A DNA stretch of 64,000 nucleotides from CAVOHU01 sp963843385 (GTDB lineage: Bacteria > Acidobacteriota > Vicinamibacteria > Vicinamibacterales > JAKQTR01). Made by a program: the position numbers and the translations under genes. The stretch's first letter is position 1. The number at the start of each line of letters is the position of its first letter. Shown here in pieces: positions 23,546-33,750 of this stretch. Location: assembly GCA_963843385.1 (NCBI GenBank), contig CAWJJY010000004.1, positions 1 to 64,000 on the forward strand, written 5' to 3'. The notes beneath the pieces are model-generated. The model was not told where the DNA came from. It worked only from the letters and a program-made list of their open reading frames with translations, and did no database searches.

Positions 23546-26500
23546 ATGCCTGTTCTCAAGATCCGTGGCGGACGAGCGCTGTCCGCGTTCCGCATCGAGA
23601 AGCTCAATCTCATCATCCACCAACTCGACGCGGGCGAGGCGGTGAAATCGGCGTGCTACTGGCACTTCGTCGAAACCGCGCGGGAACTTCAGCCGGGCGA
23701 GCGCGAAACGGTCGATCGCCTCCTCACCTACGGCCCGCCTGCGGTAGCCGACACTCCGGAGGGCCGCACAGTCCTCGTAACGCCGCGCCTCGGGACCATC
23801 TCACCGTGGTCGTCCAAGGCCACCGACATCGCTCACCAGTGCGGCCTCGAGGTGGTCCGGCGAATCGAACGCGGAACCGCGTATCACCTTTCCGGACGCG
23901 ACACGGCCACCGAGGTCGCCGCGGTGCTGCACGACCGGATGACGGAAACCGTCTTGCCCTCCCTGGATGGGGCGGACGAACTCTTTCATCACTTCACACC
24001 TCAGGCTTCGGCCAGCGTCGATCTGCTCGGCCGCGGGCGAGTGGCGATCGAGGAGGCCAACACCACTTTTGGCCTCGCGCTGGCCCCCGACGAGATCGAG
24101 TACCTTGAGGCGTACTTCGGCCGCCACCATCGCAACCCGACCGACGTCGAGCTCACGATGTTCGCCCAGGCGAACTCGGAGCACTGCCGCCACAAGATCT
24201 TCAACGCGAGCTGGGTCATCGATGGCGAGCCCAAGGCCGAGTCGCTCTTCGGCATGATTCGCGCGACCCATACCGCCAATCCCCAGGGCACGATTGTCGC
24301 TTACTCCGACAACGCCGCGGTCATGGAGGGGCGGGTGATCCGCCGGTTCTTCGCCGATCCGCGCACCGGCCGATATGAGTTTCGAGACGAACTGACTCAC
24401 TCGCTGATGAAAGTGGAAACACACAACCACCCGACCGCCATCTCGCCATTTCCCGGCGCCGCCACCGGGTCGGGAGGCGAGATTCGAGACGAGGGGGCAA
24501 CCGGCCGCGGGTCGAAACCGAAGGCGGGCCTGTGCGGTTTCTCGGTGTCCAACCTTCGCATTCCCGGGTACGAGCGCCCCTGGGAGGGCTCGGAATCGAG
24601 GCCCGACCGCATCGCGTCACCGCTCGCGATCATGATCGACGGCCCGATTGGCGCCGCGTCGTTCAACAACGAGTTCGGGCGGCCGAACCTGTCCGGGTAT
24701 TTCCGGGCCTACGAACAGGAGGTCGATGGCGTCGCGCGCGGCTATCACAAACCGATCATGCTGGCCGGCGGCGTCGGGAACATCAGCGCGGCTCACGCCC
24801 GCAAGGGTGCGGTCCCAGCCGGTTCGCTTCTGGTGCAACTGGGCGGGCCGGGCCTGCTCATCGGCCTGGGCGGCGGGTCGGCTTCGTCGATGACGACGGG
24901 ATCGAATGCGGCCGACCTCGACTTCGATTCCGTGCAGCGCGGCAACGCCGAGATCCAGCGCCGCGCCCAGGAAGTCATCGATCGGTGCTGGGCGCTCGGT
25001 CCCGACAACCCTGTGCTCTCGATTCATGACGTGGGCGCCGGCGGGCTGTCGAACGCGCTGCCGGAACTGGTCAACGACGCCGGTCGCGGGGCTCGAATCG
25101 ACCTGCGGGCCGCGCCGAACGAAGAGCCCGGCATGACGCCGCGCGAGGTCTGGAGCAACGAGGCGCAGGAGCGCTACGTGCTTGCGATCGCGCCGCAGGA
25201 CCTCGACCGATTCACCGGCATCTGCCGTCGCGAGCGGTGCCCGTTCGCCGTCGTCGGCACGGCCACCGACGCCCGGCACCTGGTAGTGGAGGATCCGCTC
25301 TTTCGGAATGTCGTGGTCGACATGGATCTTCCCGCGCTGCTCGGGAAGCCGCCTCGGATGACCCGAACGGTCGCCCGAGTGCGCCCGGCGCTTCATCCAT
25401 TCGAGCGAACGGGCATCACCCTCGCCGAAGCCGTGAGCCGGGTGCTGCGCGCTCCCGCAGTTGCCGACAAGACGTTCCTGATCGCGATTGGCGATCGCAC
25501 GGTTGGCGGGCTGTGCTCGCGGGATCAGTGCGTGGGTCCGTGGCAGGTCCCGGTCGCGGACTGTGCGACGACACTTCTCTCGTTCGAGGGGTACGCCGGG
25601 GAAGCGTTCGCCATTGGCGAGCGAACGCCGCTCGCGGCCCTCAACGCCCCGGCGTCCGGGCGCATGGCGGTCGGCGAAGCGCTGACCAACCTTGCTGCGG
25701 CGCCGGTCCGATCGCTCTCACTGGTCAAGCTGTCGGCGAACTGGATGGCGGCCGCGGGCGCGCCGGGCGAGGACGCCGCCCTGTTCGACACTGTTCGCGC
25801 GGTCGCACTCGAACTGTGCCCCGCGCTTGGCGTCAGCATCCCGGTCGGCAAGGACTCGATGTCGATGCGCACGGCCTGGACCGATCGGGGCCGGACGCGC
25901 GAAGTCGTCAGCCCGGTATCGCTCGTCGTGTCGGCCTTCGCCCCATCCGACGATGTGCGCGGGACACTCACGCCGGAGTTGCGCAGCGATGAGGGGCCGA
26001 GCGCGCTGGTGTTCATCGATCTCGCCCGCGGACGGACGAGGCTCGGCGGTTCGATCCTCGCGCAGGTGTTCGAGCAGACCGGAAACGAAACGCCCGACGT
26101 GGATGACCCGGCGGCGATTCGGGCCCTGTTCGACGCGATCGCGGATTTGAGAGCGTCCGGCCGCGTGCTCGCCTACCACGATCGTTCTGACGGAGGCTTG
26201 TTCGTCACCATCGTCGAGATGGCGTTCGCCGGGCAGGTCGGCGTGACCATCGACGTCGACGGAATCGGTGAACGCGACATCGACCCGCTCGATGCCCTGT
26301 TCGCGGAGGAACTCGGAGCGGTCATCCAGGTTCGGGTGCCGGATCAGCAGGCGGTTCTCGACCTGCTGCGCGCACGCGGGCTGGATGCCCGGGTGATCGG
26401 CCGCCCGACGAGCGACCTGCGGCTGAGCCTCACCCGCGGCAACGAAGTGCTCTTCGACGACACCGTCGTGGCGCTGCATCGGGCCTGGAGCGAGACGACC

Positions 26501-27409
26501 TGGCTCATCCAGACACTGCGCGACAACCCGGAGTCGGCCAGACAGGAGTACGACCGCATTCTGGACACGGACGATCCGGGCATCAACCCGGTCGTGACCT
26601 TCGACGTGCCGGCGGATGCCGCTGCGCCATACGTCGCGAGTTCCCCGCGACCGCTCATCGCCATCCTCCGCGAGCAGGGGGTCAACGGTGAGGTCGAGAT
26701 GGCGGCGGCCTTCGACCGGGCGGGCTTCGAGGCGCGCGATGTCCATATGAGCGACATCATCGAGGGCCGCGTTGCGCTGTCCGGCTTCCAGGGCTTTGCT
26801 GCCTGCGGCGGGTTCTCGTACGGCGACGTGCTGGGCGGCGGCGAGGGATGGGCGAAGTCGATTCTCTACAACAGCCGGGCGCGAGATGAGTTCGCGCGGT
26901 TCTTCGAGCGGCCCGATACCTTTGCGCTCGGCGTGTGCAACGGCTGCCAGATGATGGCGGCGCTCAAGCAACTCATCCCCGGTGCCGGCGCCTGGCCGCA
27001 CTTCGTCAAGAACGCGTCGGAACAGTTCGAGGCCCGGCTGGTGACCGTCGAAATCACGCGAAGCCCCTCGCTGTTCTTCAAGGGCATGCACGGAGGCCGC
27101 CTGCCGGTCGTCACCGCGCACGGGGAAGGCCGAGCCGTGTTCGAAACGGAGCGCCACGGTCGAGACGTCATCGTGTCGGCGCGATTCGTGGATAACACGG
27201 GGCGGCCCACCGACATCTACCCGCTCAACCCGAATGGGTCGCCCGCCGGCATCACCGCCGTCACCACGGCGGATGGACGGTTCACGGCCATCATGCCCCA
27301 CCCCGAGCGCGTGTTCCGCACGGTCCAGCTCTCGTGGCACCCGAAGGACTGGGGCGAAGACAGCCCGTGGATGCAACTGTTCAGGAACGCGCGGCAGTTC
27401 GTGGGTTGA
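23546..27409 (+). CDS. purL: Phosphoribosylformylglycinamidine synthase, single chain
   Basis: 1287-residue enzyme of purine step 4: FGAR + Gln + ATP gives FGAM. Length matches the large single-chain (proteobacterial/eukaryotic) form rather than the split PurL/PurQ/PurS type. In order: N-terminal PurS-like part, linker, two AIRS-type ATP-binding halves (EAN(S)EHCRHK-type block near residue 210 and VETHNHPTAISPFPGAATGSGGEIRD near 290) and a C-terminal class I glutaminase. The glutaminase has LREQGVNGEVEMAAAF and the nucleophile elbow GVCNGCQ. Starts divergently from the periplasmic protein gene and converges on purN. Neighbouring genes encode five other purine enzymes. Confidence 0.97.
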   Translation: MPVLKIRGGRALSAFRIEKLNLIIHQLDAGEAVKSACYWHFVETARELQPGERETVDRLLTYGPPAVADTPEGRTVLVTPRLGTISPWSSKATDIAHQCGLEVVRRIERGTAYHLSGRDTATEVAAVLHDRMTETVLPSLDGADELFHHFTPQASASVDLLGRGRVAIEEANTTFGLALAPDEIEYLEAYFGRHHRNPTDVELTMFAQANSEHCRHKIFNASWVIDGEPKAESLFGMIRATHTANPQGTIVAYSDNAAVMEGRVIRRFFADPRTGRYEFRDELTHSLMKVETHNHPTAISPFPGAATGSGGEIRDEGATGRGSKPKAGLCGFSVSNLRIPGYERPWEGSESRPDRIASPLAIMIDGPIGAASFNNEFGRPNLSGYFRAYEQEVDGVARGYHKPIMLAGGVGNISAAHARKGAVPAGSLLVQLGGPGLLIGLGGGSASSMTTGSNAADLDFDSVQRGNAEIQRRAQEVIDRCWALGPDNPVLSIHDVGAGGLSNALPELVNDAGRGARIDLRAAPNEEPGMTPREVWSNEAQERYVLAIAPQDLDRFTGICRRERCPFAVVGTATDARHLVVEDPLFRNVVVDMDLPALLGKPPRMTRTVARVRPALHPFERTGITLAEAVSRVLRAPAVADKTFLIAIGDRTVGGLCSRDQCVGPWQVPVADCATTLLSFEGYAGEAFAIGERTPLAALNAPASGRMAVGEALTNLAAAPVRSLSLVKLSANWMAAAGAPGEDAALFDTVRAVALELCPALGVSIPVGKDSMSMRTAWTDRGRTREVVSPVSLVVSAFAPSDDVRGTLTPELRSDEGPSALVFIDLARGRTRLGGSILAQVFEQTGNETPDVDDPAAIRALFDAIADLRASGRVLAYHDRSDGGLFVTIVEMAFAGQVGVTIDVDGIGERDIDPLDALFAEELGAVIQVRVPDQQAVLDLLRARGLDARVIGRPTSDLRLSLTRGNEVLFDDTVVALHRAWSETTWLIQTLRDNPESARQEYDRILDTDDPGINPVVTFDVPADAAAPYVASSPRPLIAILREQGVNGEVEMAAAFDRAGFEARDVHMSDIIEGRVALSGFQGFAACGGFSYGDVLGGGEGWAKSILYNSRARDEFARFFERPDTFALGVCNGCQMMAALKQLIPGAGAWPHFVKNASEQFEARLVTVEITRSPSLFFKGMHGGRLPVVTAHGEGRAVFETERHGRDVIVSARFVDNTGRPTDIYPLNPNGSPAGITAVTTADGRFTAIMPHPERVFRTVQLSWHPKDWGEDSPWMQLFRNARQFVG

Positions 27410-27412
27410 TTC

Positions 27413-27580
27413 CGGCTGGCGGCCGGCGGCTGGCGGCGCAACGGGCGGTCGCAAAGCATCAAACAATCGACGCCATCTGAACGTCGAGCGGGTCGGTCGC
27501 CTCGCGGCCCCGCTCGCGCTCGCCGTTCGCATTGCCAGAAGCTGGCTCCACCGAGTGGAGGCCGGGTCTCCAGACCCGGC
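27413..27580. repeat. REP-type repeat and perfect hairpin between purL and purN
   Basis: GGCTGGCGGCCGGCGGCTGG (27415 region) belongs to the repeat family. GCCGGGTCTC/CAGACCCGGC (27561-27580) is a 9-bp perfect inverted repeat. They lie between converging purL and purN and may act as a bidirectional terminator; no T-tract follows. Confidence 0.6.
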
Positions 27581-27587
27581 GCGTGCG

Positions 27588-28199
27588 CTACCCGCTTCGT
27601 CGCACGAAACGCCGGTCCACGAGCTGGTGGGTGCCGTCGAGCACGATCTGGATGGCCGCGGGATAGATCCGGTGCTCCTCGACCAGGATGCGTTTCGCGA
27701 GTGTCTCCTCCGTGTCATCGTCGAGGACCTGGACGGCGGCCTGAATGACGATGGGGCCTGCGTCGAGCTCGGCGTTGACGAAGTGGACCGTCGCACCGCT
27801 CACCTTGACGCCGTGTTCAACCGCCTGGCGTGCGCCATGCAGCCCGGGAAATGAGGGCAGCAACGCCGGGTGGATGTTGAGGATCGCGTTCGGGAACGCG
27901 CTGACGAAGGTCGGGCTGAGGAGGCGCATGAACCCCGCGAGGCAGACCAGGCCCACATCCCTCGCACGCAGGTCGTCGACGAGCTGTTGCTCGAACGACT
28001 CGCGGGTCGGATAGTCCTTGTGATTGCGGACGCGCGTCTCGATCCCGGCCGCAGCCGCCCGCTCGAGGCCATACGCGTCGGGGCGGTTGGAGATCACCAG
28101 CGCCACGCGCGCGTCGAGCCGGCCTGCGGCGATCGCGTCGATGATGGCCTGCAGGTTCGAGCCGCGGCCTGATATCAGCACACCGAGGTTTCGGTTCAC
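27588..28199 (-). CDS. purN: Phosphoribosylglycinamide formyltransferase
   Basis: 203 residues from the GTG start preceded by GAGG; the frame is open further upstream without support. Step 3 of purine synthesis: GAR + 10-formyl-THF gives FGAR. Motifs: LGVLISGRGSNLQAI (phosphate-binding N-terminus), catalytic NIHPALLPSFPG with His of the HPALLP block, HFVNAELDAGPI with the conserved Asp. Normal length. It is ~100 bases after purM and co-directional with it. Nothing unusual in sequence. Confidence 0.96.
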   Translation of the reverse strand: MNRNLGVLISGRGSNLQAIIDAIAAGRLDARVALVISNRPDAYGLERAAAAGIETRVRNHKDYPTRESFEQQLVDDLRARDVGLVCLAGFMRLLSPTFVSAFPNAILNIHPALLPSFPGLHGARQAVEHGVKVSGATVHFVNAELDAGPIVIQAAVQVLDDDTEETLAKRILVEEHRIYPAAIQIVLDGTHQLVDRRFVRRSG

Positions 28200-28298
28200 C
28201 CGCGTTGTCCTCGAGCCGGCCGGGCGGCTCCACTTGAAGCTACTGTCGCGCGACCAGCACGACATGAGAGTTTCTGGCCAGCGAGAAGAGGCGGGCCT

Positions 28299-29328
28299 TT
28301 ACAGCTTCTGGTAGACCACGCCTGGCTCTCCCGGCACGATGCGGCCGATCACGACGGCCCTGGTCTCTCCCGCGGCCTGCAGCATCTCGAGAACGCGCGA
28401 GGCGTGGTCCTCCGCGCACCCGACGATGAGGCCGATGCCCATGTTGAACGAGCGGAACATCTCGTCCTCGGCCACGCCGCCGGCACGCTGCAGAAAGCGG
28501 AAGACCGCATTCGGCGTCCAGGCGGACCTGTCGATGAGCGCCGCGGTCCCCGGGGGAAGGATCCGCGGGAGGTTCTCGGTGATGCCGCCGCCGGTGATGT
28601 GGGCGAGGCCCTCTCACCACGCGCGCGGCGAGCAGCGGCCGCACGACCGGCAGGTACGAACGGTGCACGCGCAGCAACTCGTCGGCCACGGTGCAGCCCA
28701 ACTCGCCGACGATCCCGTCCGCACTCAGGCTGAGCTTTTCGAACAGGATCGCCCGCGCGAGCGAGTAGCCATTGGTGTGCAGGCCCGTGGATCGCAGTCC
28801 GATCAACGCGTCTCCCGGGGCCAGCTTCTCGCCGGTGATCAGGCGCTCGCGCTCCACGACGCCGACGATGAACCCGGCGAGATCGTATTCGCCGTCGGCG
28901 TAGAAGCCCGGCATCTCCGCGGTTTCGCCGCCGATGAGGGCGCAGAGGTTCTCGCGGCACGCGGCGGCCATGCCCTCGATGACCTCGGCGGCGACATCGG
29001 GCGAGAGCCGTCCGGTCGCGAGGTAGTCCAGGAAGAAGAGCGGCTCGGCGCCCTGCACGAGAATGTCGTTGACGCAGTGATTGACCAGGTCCTGCCCGAC
29101 CGTCCCGTGCCTCCCGGTCATGAAGGCGACCTTCAGCTTGGTGCCGACGCCGTCCGCGCTCGACACGAGGACCGGGTCCTCGCGGCCCTCCCCGAGGCGG
29201 AACAGCCCCCCGAACGATCCGATGGACGACAGCACCCCTGGCGTGAACGTGCTCCGCGCGAGGCTCTTGATCCGCCGGACGGTCTCGTTGCCGGCGTCGA
29301 TGTCGACGCCGGAAGCTTTGTAGTCCAT
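28299..29328 (-). CDS. purM: Phosphoribosylformylglycinamidine cyclo-ligase (one frameshift)
   Basis: Purine step 5: FGAM to AIR. Residues 1-~238 read in one frame: YKASGVDIDAGN start, SSADGVGTKLKVA, NDILVQGAEPLFFLDYLA and GGETAEMPGFY. After AARVVRG the frame is lost. Omitting one G near 28612 restores GLAHITGGGITENLPRIL, FNMGIGL and a C-terminus EPGVVYQKL ending TAA. The expected total is ~342 residues, which is normal. An isolated single base in an essential pathway gene, between intact neighbours, is most easily explained by a sequence error in a G-run, not by a true mutation. Start lies 22 bases after purF stop in the operon. Confidence 0.9.
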
Positions 29329-29350
29329 CGTCTGGATTCCGCGCGTCCCG

Positions 29351-30775
29351 CTATCGCTCGACGTGGCCCTCCCGGTCGAGCTTCAAGGCGAGCTGCAGGT
29401 GCGTCGCCTCGTCCCGCGGGAACGGCACCGGGTATTTCCCCGTGTAACACGAGGTGCAGTAGGCCGAGCGTTGCGAGTTCACGGCGGAGAGCAGCCCCTC
29501 GAGGCTCAGGTAGCGCAGGCTGTCCGCATTCAGGAACTTCCGGATTTCCTCGATCGTGTGCGTCGCCGCGATGAGCTCCGATCGCCTCGGCGTGTCGATG
29601 CCGTAGTAGCACGGCGAGATCGTCGGCGGGCAGCTGATCCGCACGTGCACTTCGCGCGCGCCGGCCGCCTTGATCATCTTCACGATCTTCCGGCTGGTCG
29701 TGCCGCGGACAATCGAGTCGTCCACCAGCACGACACGGCGTCCCTCGAGGATGCTCCGCACCGGGTTCAGCTTGATCTTCACGCCGAAGTGCCGGATCGA
29801 CTGGGTCGGCTCGATGAAGGTCCGCCCGACGTAGTGGTTGCGGATCAGCCCGAACTGCAGCGGAATCCGCGACACCTCGGCATAGCCGACCGCCGCGCAG
29901 GTTCCCGAGTCGGGAACGGGCACCACCACGTCGGCGTCCACCAGCGATTCGCGGGCGAGGCAACGCCCGAGATTGGTGCGCACGGTGTTCACGCTCTGGC
30001 CGAAGACGAGACTGTCGGGCCGCGCGAAGTAGACGTGCTCGAAGATGCAGTGCGACAGGGTGGCCGGCGGGAACGGATGAATCGACCGCACGCCGTCCGG
30101 GCCGATCATCAGCACTTCCCCGGGCTCGACATCCCGGACGTAGGTCGCGCCAATCAGGTCGAGCGCGCAGGTCTCCGAGCAGACGATGAAGGCGTCGCCC
30201 AGGCGCCCGAGCGCCAGGGGCCGGAAGCCGTGGGGGTCGCGGACGGCGACGAGCCGATCCTTCGTCATGAGCAGCAGCGAGAACGCGCCCTGGATGCGGG
30301 ACACCGACTCCACCACAGCATCCTCGACGCTCCTCGCCTTGGATCGCGCATAGAGGTGCAGGATCACCTCGGTGTCGCTGCTCGTTTGGAAGATCGAGCC
30401 GGCTTCCGACAGCTCATCGCGCAGCTCGTGCTCGTTGACGAGATTGCCGTTGTGGCAGATCGCGATCTGGCCGTGCACGCAGTCGATCAGGATCGGCTGG
30501 GCATTGGCCAGCCGGCTCTCACCAGCCGTCGAGTACCGGACGTGGCCGATCGCGACGGACCCGGGCAGGTCCGCCAGCGATTCTTCCGAGAACACGTCGG
30601 CGACGTAGCCCATGCCGCGCGAGATGCGCAGCCGGGCGAGGTCGGAGGCGACAATCCCGGCGCTCTCCTGCCCGCGGTGCTGCAAGGCATAGAGGCCCAG
30701 GTAGGCGAGCTTCGACGCTTCACTGTTGCCGATCACGCCGAAGACGCCGCATTCGTCCTTGAACTTATCGAACAT
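29351..30775 (-). CDS. purF: Amidophosphoribosyltransferase
   Basis: 474 residues from the ATG giving MFDKFKDECGVFG; an upstream in-frame ATG would add residues encoded by the repeat array and is rejected. First committed step: PRPP + Gln gives phosphoribosylamine. The likely mature N-terminal nucleophile is Cys9, exposed after a short propeptide as in Bacillus-type enzymes. The Ntn glutaminase has HRGQESAGI and HVRYSTAGE; the phosphoribosyltransferase has VVLVDDSIVRGTT as PRPP site. CTSCYTGKYP near the C-terminus contributes cysteines of the usual Fe-S cluster. Ends 22 bases before purM start. Confidence 0.96.
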   Translation of the reverse strand: MFDKFKDECGVFGVIGNSEASKLAYLGLYALQHRGQESAGIVASDLARLRISRGMGYVADVFSEESLADLPGSVAIGHVRYSTAGESRLANAQPILIDCVHGQIAICHNGNLVNEHELRDELSEAGSIFQTSSDTEVILHLYARSKARSVEDAVVESVSRIQGAFSLLLMTKDRLVAVRDPHGFRPLALGRLGDAFIVCSETCALDLIGATYVRDVEPGEVLMIGPDGVRSIHPFPPATLSHCIFEHVYFARPDSLVFGQSVNTVRTNLGRCLARESLVDADVVVPVPDSGTCAAVGYAEVSRIPLQFGLIRNHYVGRTFIEPTQSIRHFGVKIKLNPVRSILEGRRVVLVDDSIVRGTTSRKIVKMIKAAGAREVHVRISCPPTISPCYYGIDTPRRSELIAATHTIEEIRKFLNADSLRYLSLEGLLSAVNSQRSAYCTSCYTGKYPVPFPRDEATHLQLALKLDREGHVER

Positions 30776-30811
30776 CGGTTGGGGCTTCCGATTCACATAC
30801 GGTGTAAACGT

Positions 30812-31010
30812 TCCTAGGCTGGCGGCTGGAGGCTGGCGGCTGGAGGCCAGCCACGCCGTCACGCCTCAATCTGCGCGTCCTCTTCCCGCGTTCACGGGCT
30901 GGAGGCTGGCGACTGGAGGCTGGAGGCCAGCCACGCCGTCACGCCTCAATCTGCGCGTCCTCTCCTCGCGTTCACGGGCTGGAGGCTGGAGGCCAGCCAC
31001 GCAATCACGC
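30812..31010. repeat. Tandem repeat array between purB and purF
   Basis: Three units of a GGCTGGAGGCTGG / GGCCAGCCACGCC sequence; the block CCAGCCACGC recurs at 30847, 30927 and 30993 (80- and 66-base periods). The array fills most of the purB-purF gap. It shares its core with the array at 36.9 kb but has different unique parts. Confidence 0.85.
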
Positions 31011-31054
31011 CTCCTCCTCACTCGGCCGGAGCCGGTCCGGCCGCCTTACCGCGA

Positions 31055-32371
31055 TCACCCGGTCACGCCGGCCGGCTGGCCGGCGAACACACGCGCGAAT
31101 ATTCCGTCGACGTGGCGCATCTGGCCTTCGAGGTCGAAACACGCATCGATGTCGTCCGCGCTCAGCACGGCCCTCACGTCGTGGTCGCCGACGAGCAGCC
31201 CGCGGAAGTCGAGACCCTCGAGGGCGGACCGCATCGCATTCCGCTGGACCCAATCGTACGCCTGTTCCCGCGCGATGCCCTTCCGGGCCAGGGCCAGCAG
31301 CACCGTGCCCGAGAACACGACGCCGCGGGAGATGCCGAGGTTGCGGAGCATGCGGTCGGGATGCACCACCATGTCCCGCACGATCCGCGTGAACCGGCGG
31401 AGCATGTGGTCCAGGGCGATGAAGCTGTCGGGCAGGATGACGCGCTCGACCGAGGAGTGGGAGATGTCGCGCTCGTGCCAGAGCGCCACGTTCTCCATCG
31501 CGGCGACCAGGTTGCCGCGCAACAGCCTGGCGAGCCCGACAATCTGCTCGCAGCCGATCGGGTTCCGCTTGTGCGGCATCGCCGAGGATCCCTTCTGGCC
31601 GCGGTCGAACGGCTCTTCGATCTCGCCGATCTCCGTCTTCTGGAGTCCGCGGATCTCGAGCGCGAACTTCTCGAGCGACGCCGCCGTGATGGCCAGCGCC
31701 GAAAGCAGCTCCGCGTGCCGGTCGCGCTGGATGACCTGGGACGAGACCGGCGCGGCGGCCAGGCCGAGGCGCGCGCACACAGCCTGCTCGATCGACGGGT
31801 CGAGATGCGCGTAGGTGCCGACCGCCCCCGACATCTTTCCGACCGCCACCGTCGCCCGGGCGCGGCGGACGCGTTCGATGTCGCGGTCGATTTCCGCGTA
31901 CCACAGCGCCAGCTTCAGCCCGAGCGTCGTCGGCTCGGCGTGGACACCGTGGGTGCGGCCGATCATCGGCGTGCGGCGGTGCTCGAACGCCCGATCGCGG
32001 ATCGCCCCGCGCTGCGCTTCGAGCCGCTTCAGGATGAGGTCGCAGGCCTCGGCCATCTGGAGCGCGAGCGCCGTGTCGAGCACGTCGGACGAGGTCAGGC
32101 CGAAGTGCAGCCAGCGCGATTCCGGGCCGACGCGCTCGGCGACCGCCGTGGTGAAGGCAATCACGTCGTGGCGCGTCACCTCTTCGATGGCCTCGATCCG
32201 CGCGACGTCGAACGCGCCCCGCTCGCGGATGGCGCGGGCCGCCTCGGCCGGAATGATGCCCTGCTCGGCCATCGCCTCGGCCGCCGCGATCTCGACGCGC
32301 AGCCACGTCTGGTAGCGATGCTCGTCGCTCCAGATTCCGCCCATCTCGGGATGCGTGTATCGCGCAATCAT
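31055..32371 (-). CDS. purB: Adenylosuccinate lyase
   Basis: 438 residues; cleaves SAICAR to AICAR and adenylosuccinate to AMP, used twice in purine synthesis. Fumarase/aspartase-superfamily fold with the three signature blocks: LTSSDVLDTA, GRTHGVHAEPTTLG (His catalytic) and the signature GSSAMPHKRNP. Starts at IARYTHPEMGGIW. The start overlaps the M16 peptidase stop by four bases (ATGA), so it is translationally coupled to that gene. Length is normal for the short bacterial form. Confidence 0.97.
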   Translation of the reverse strand: MIARYTHPEMGGIWSDEHRYQTWLRVEIAAAEAMAEQGIIPAEAARAIRERGAFDVARIEAIEEVTRHDVIAFTTAVAERVGPESRWLHFGLTSSDVLDTALALQMAEACDLILKRLEAQRGAIRDRAFEHRRTPMIGRTHGVHAEPTTLGLKLALWYAEIDRDIERVRRARATVAVGKMSGAVGTYAHLDPSIEQAVCARLGLAAAPVSSQVIQRDRHAELLSALAITAASLEKFALEIRGLQKTEIGEIEEPFDRGQKGSSAMPHKRNPIGCEQIVGLARLLRGNLVAAMENVALWHERDISHSSVERVILPDSFIALDHMLRRFTRIVRDMVVHPDRMLRNLGISRGVVFSGTVLLALARKGIAREQAYDWVQRNAMRSALEGLDFRGLLVGDHDVRAVLSADDIDACFDLEGQMRHVDGIFARVFAGQPAGVTG

Positions 32372-33630
32372 AGGGCCACCCGAAGTCGATCCTGCGTGAG
32401 CGACCAGCCGTTCATCGGGCCGATGACGGTTGCCGACAGGGGAATGCCGAGCAGCAGGTCCCGCGCGACCCGCGTCAGGTCCTCGACCGAAACCGCCTCG
32501 ATGCCTGCCAGCATCTCGTCGAGACTGTATTGCGCGTTGAAGTATATTTCCTGCCGGGCGATATGCGACATCCGGCTGGACGTGCTTTCGAGCCCCAGCA
32601 TCAGGCTGCCCTTGAGGTGATCCTTCGATCGCCGCAGCTCCACGTCCGGCACCGGCTCGGCAGTCACCCCCCGCAGCTCCTCGACGATGAGATCGAGCAC
32701 CTGGTCGACGCGCTCCCTGGCGCAGCCGGCGTAGACCGTCAGCAGCCCGGCGTCGCGGTAGGCGCTCATGCCGCTGAACACCGAGTACGCGAGCCCGCGC
32801 TTCTCCCGCACGTTCTGGAACAGCCGCGAGCTCATCGACCCGCCAAGCAGCGTGTTGAGCACGTAGCCGACGTACCGGTCGGCGTGGGCCTGCGAGTAGG
32901 CCTGCGATCCCAGGCAGATGTGCGTCTGCTCGATCTCCTTCTTGCGCACCGTGATCGCGGGCACGGCCGGTGGAGGCGTGTCGACGCCGTGCTCGCCGTG
33001 CAGCGGCAGATCGGCGAACACCTGCTCGACCAGCTGCCGCAGCCTGGCGTGCTCGAGGTTGCCGACCGCCACGACGATCATGTTGTCGGCCGTGTACGCG
33101 CGCCGGAAGTACTCCAACAGGGCTTCGCGGGTAATCGACCCGACACTCTCCTGCGAGCCGAGGATCGGGCGCCCCAGCGGGTGCCCCTCCCAGTACGCCT
33201 GGGTGAACAGCTCGTGGACCAGGTCGTCGGGCGTGTCCTCGACCATCTTGATCTCCTCGAGCACTACCTGCTGTTCGCGCTCGATGTCCTCCTGGCGGAA
33301 CGCGGGCCGCAGGACGATATCCGAAAGCACGTCGAGCGAGAGGGGCAGGTGCTCGTCGAGGACCTTGATGTAATAGGCCGAGTACTCCTTGGCGGTGAAC
33401 GCGTCGAGCTGCCCGCCGATCGAATCGACCGTCTGAGCGATGTCCTCCGCAGACCGGTTCGCGGTTCCCTTGAAGAGCATGTGCTCGACGAAGTGCGCGA
33501 TGCCCGGCCAGGTGGCATCTTCGTGGCGCGACCCGCGGGTGAGCCAGACGCCGACGCTGACCGACCTGACGGTGGTCATCGACTCGGTCAGGAGCCGCAC
33601 GCCGTTATCGAGAATGTCGCGGACGATCAT
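32368..33630 (-). CDS. M16-family zinc peptidase
   Basis: 420 residues from the ATG giving MIVRDILDNG; longer in-frame starts exist without support. Inverted zinc-site motif HFVEH (His46-x-x-Glu49-His50) with distal ligand in LEEIKMVEDTPDD. The second half-domain has EKRGLAYSVFSG. This is the single-chain processing-peptidase-like (PqqL/ymxG) class, cytoplasmic or periplasmic; no signal peptide is visible. Overlaps purB start (ATGA), an unexpected partner for a purine gene. In many genomes M16 genes sit near pnp or dut, so its role here is unknown. Confidence 0.92.
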   Translation of the reverse strand: MIVRDILDNGVRLLTESMTTVRSVSVGVWLTRGSRHEDATWPGIAHFVEHMLFKGTANRSAEDIAQTVDSIGGQLDAFTAKEYSAYYIKVLDEHLPLSLDVLSDIVLRPAFRQEDIEREQQVVLEEIKMVEDTPDDLVHELFTQAYWEGHPLGRPILGSQESVGSITREALLEYFRRAYTADNMIVVAVGNLEHARLRQLVEQVFADLPLHGEHGVDTPPPAVPAITVRKKEIEQTHICLGSQAYSQAHADRYVGYVLNTLLGGSMSSRLFQNVREKRGLAYSVFSGMSAYRDAGLLTVYAGCARERVDQVLDLIVEELRGVTAEPVPDVELRRSKDHLKGSLMLGLESTSSRMSHIARQEIYFNAQYSLDEMLAGIEAVSVEDLTRVARDLLLGIPLSATVIGPMNGWSLTQDRLRVAL

Positions 33631-33750
33631 GGTGCAAGAATCGGCGTTACCTGGGGTGGCTGGCGCAGGAACCATGGGGCGGACCACCGCCCAGGGGCGC
33701 CTCTCGGGGTGAACGGTCCGGCCACCCCTGTGGAATGTTTCTGCAAGTGA

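Noticed and set aside
25718..27796. Long minus-strand frame opposite purL
   Set aside because: Shadow of purL, low-complexity composition.
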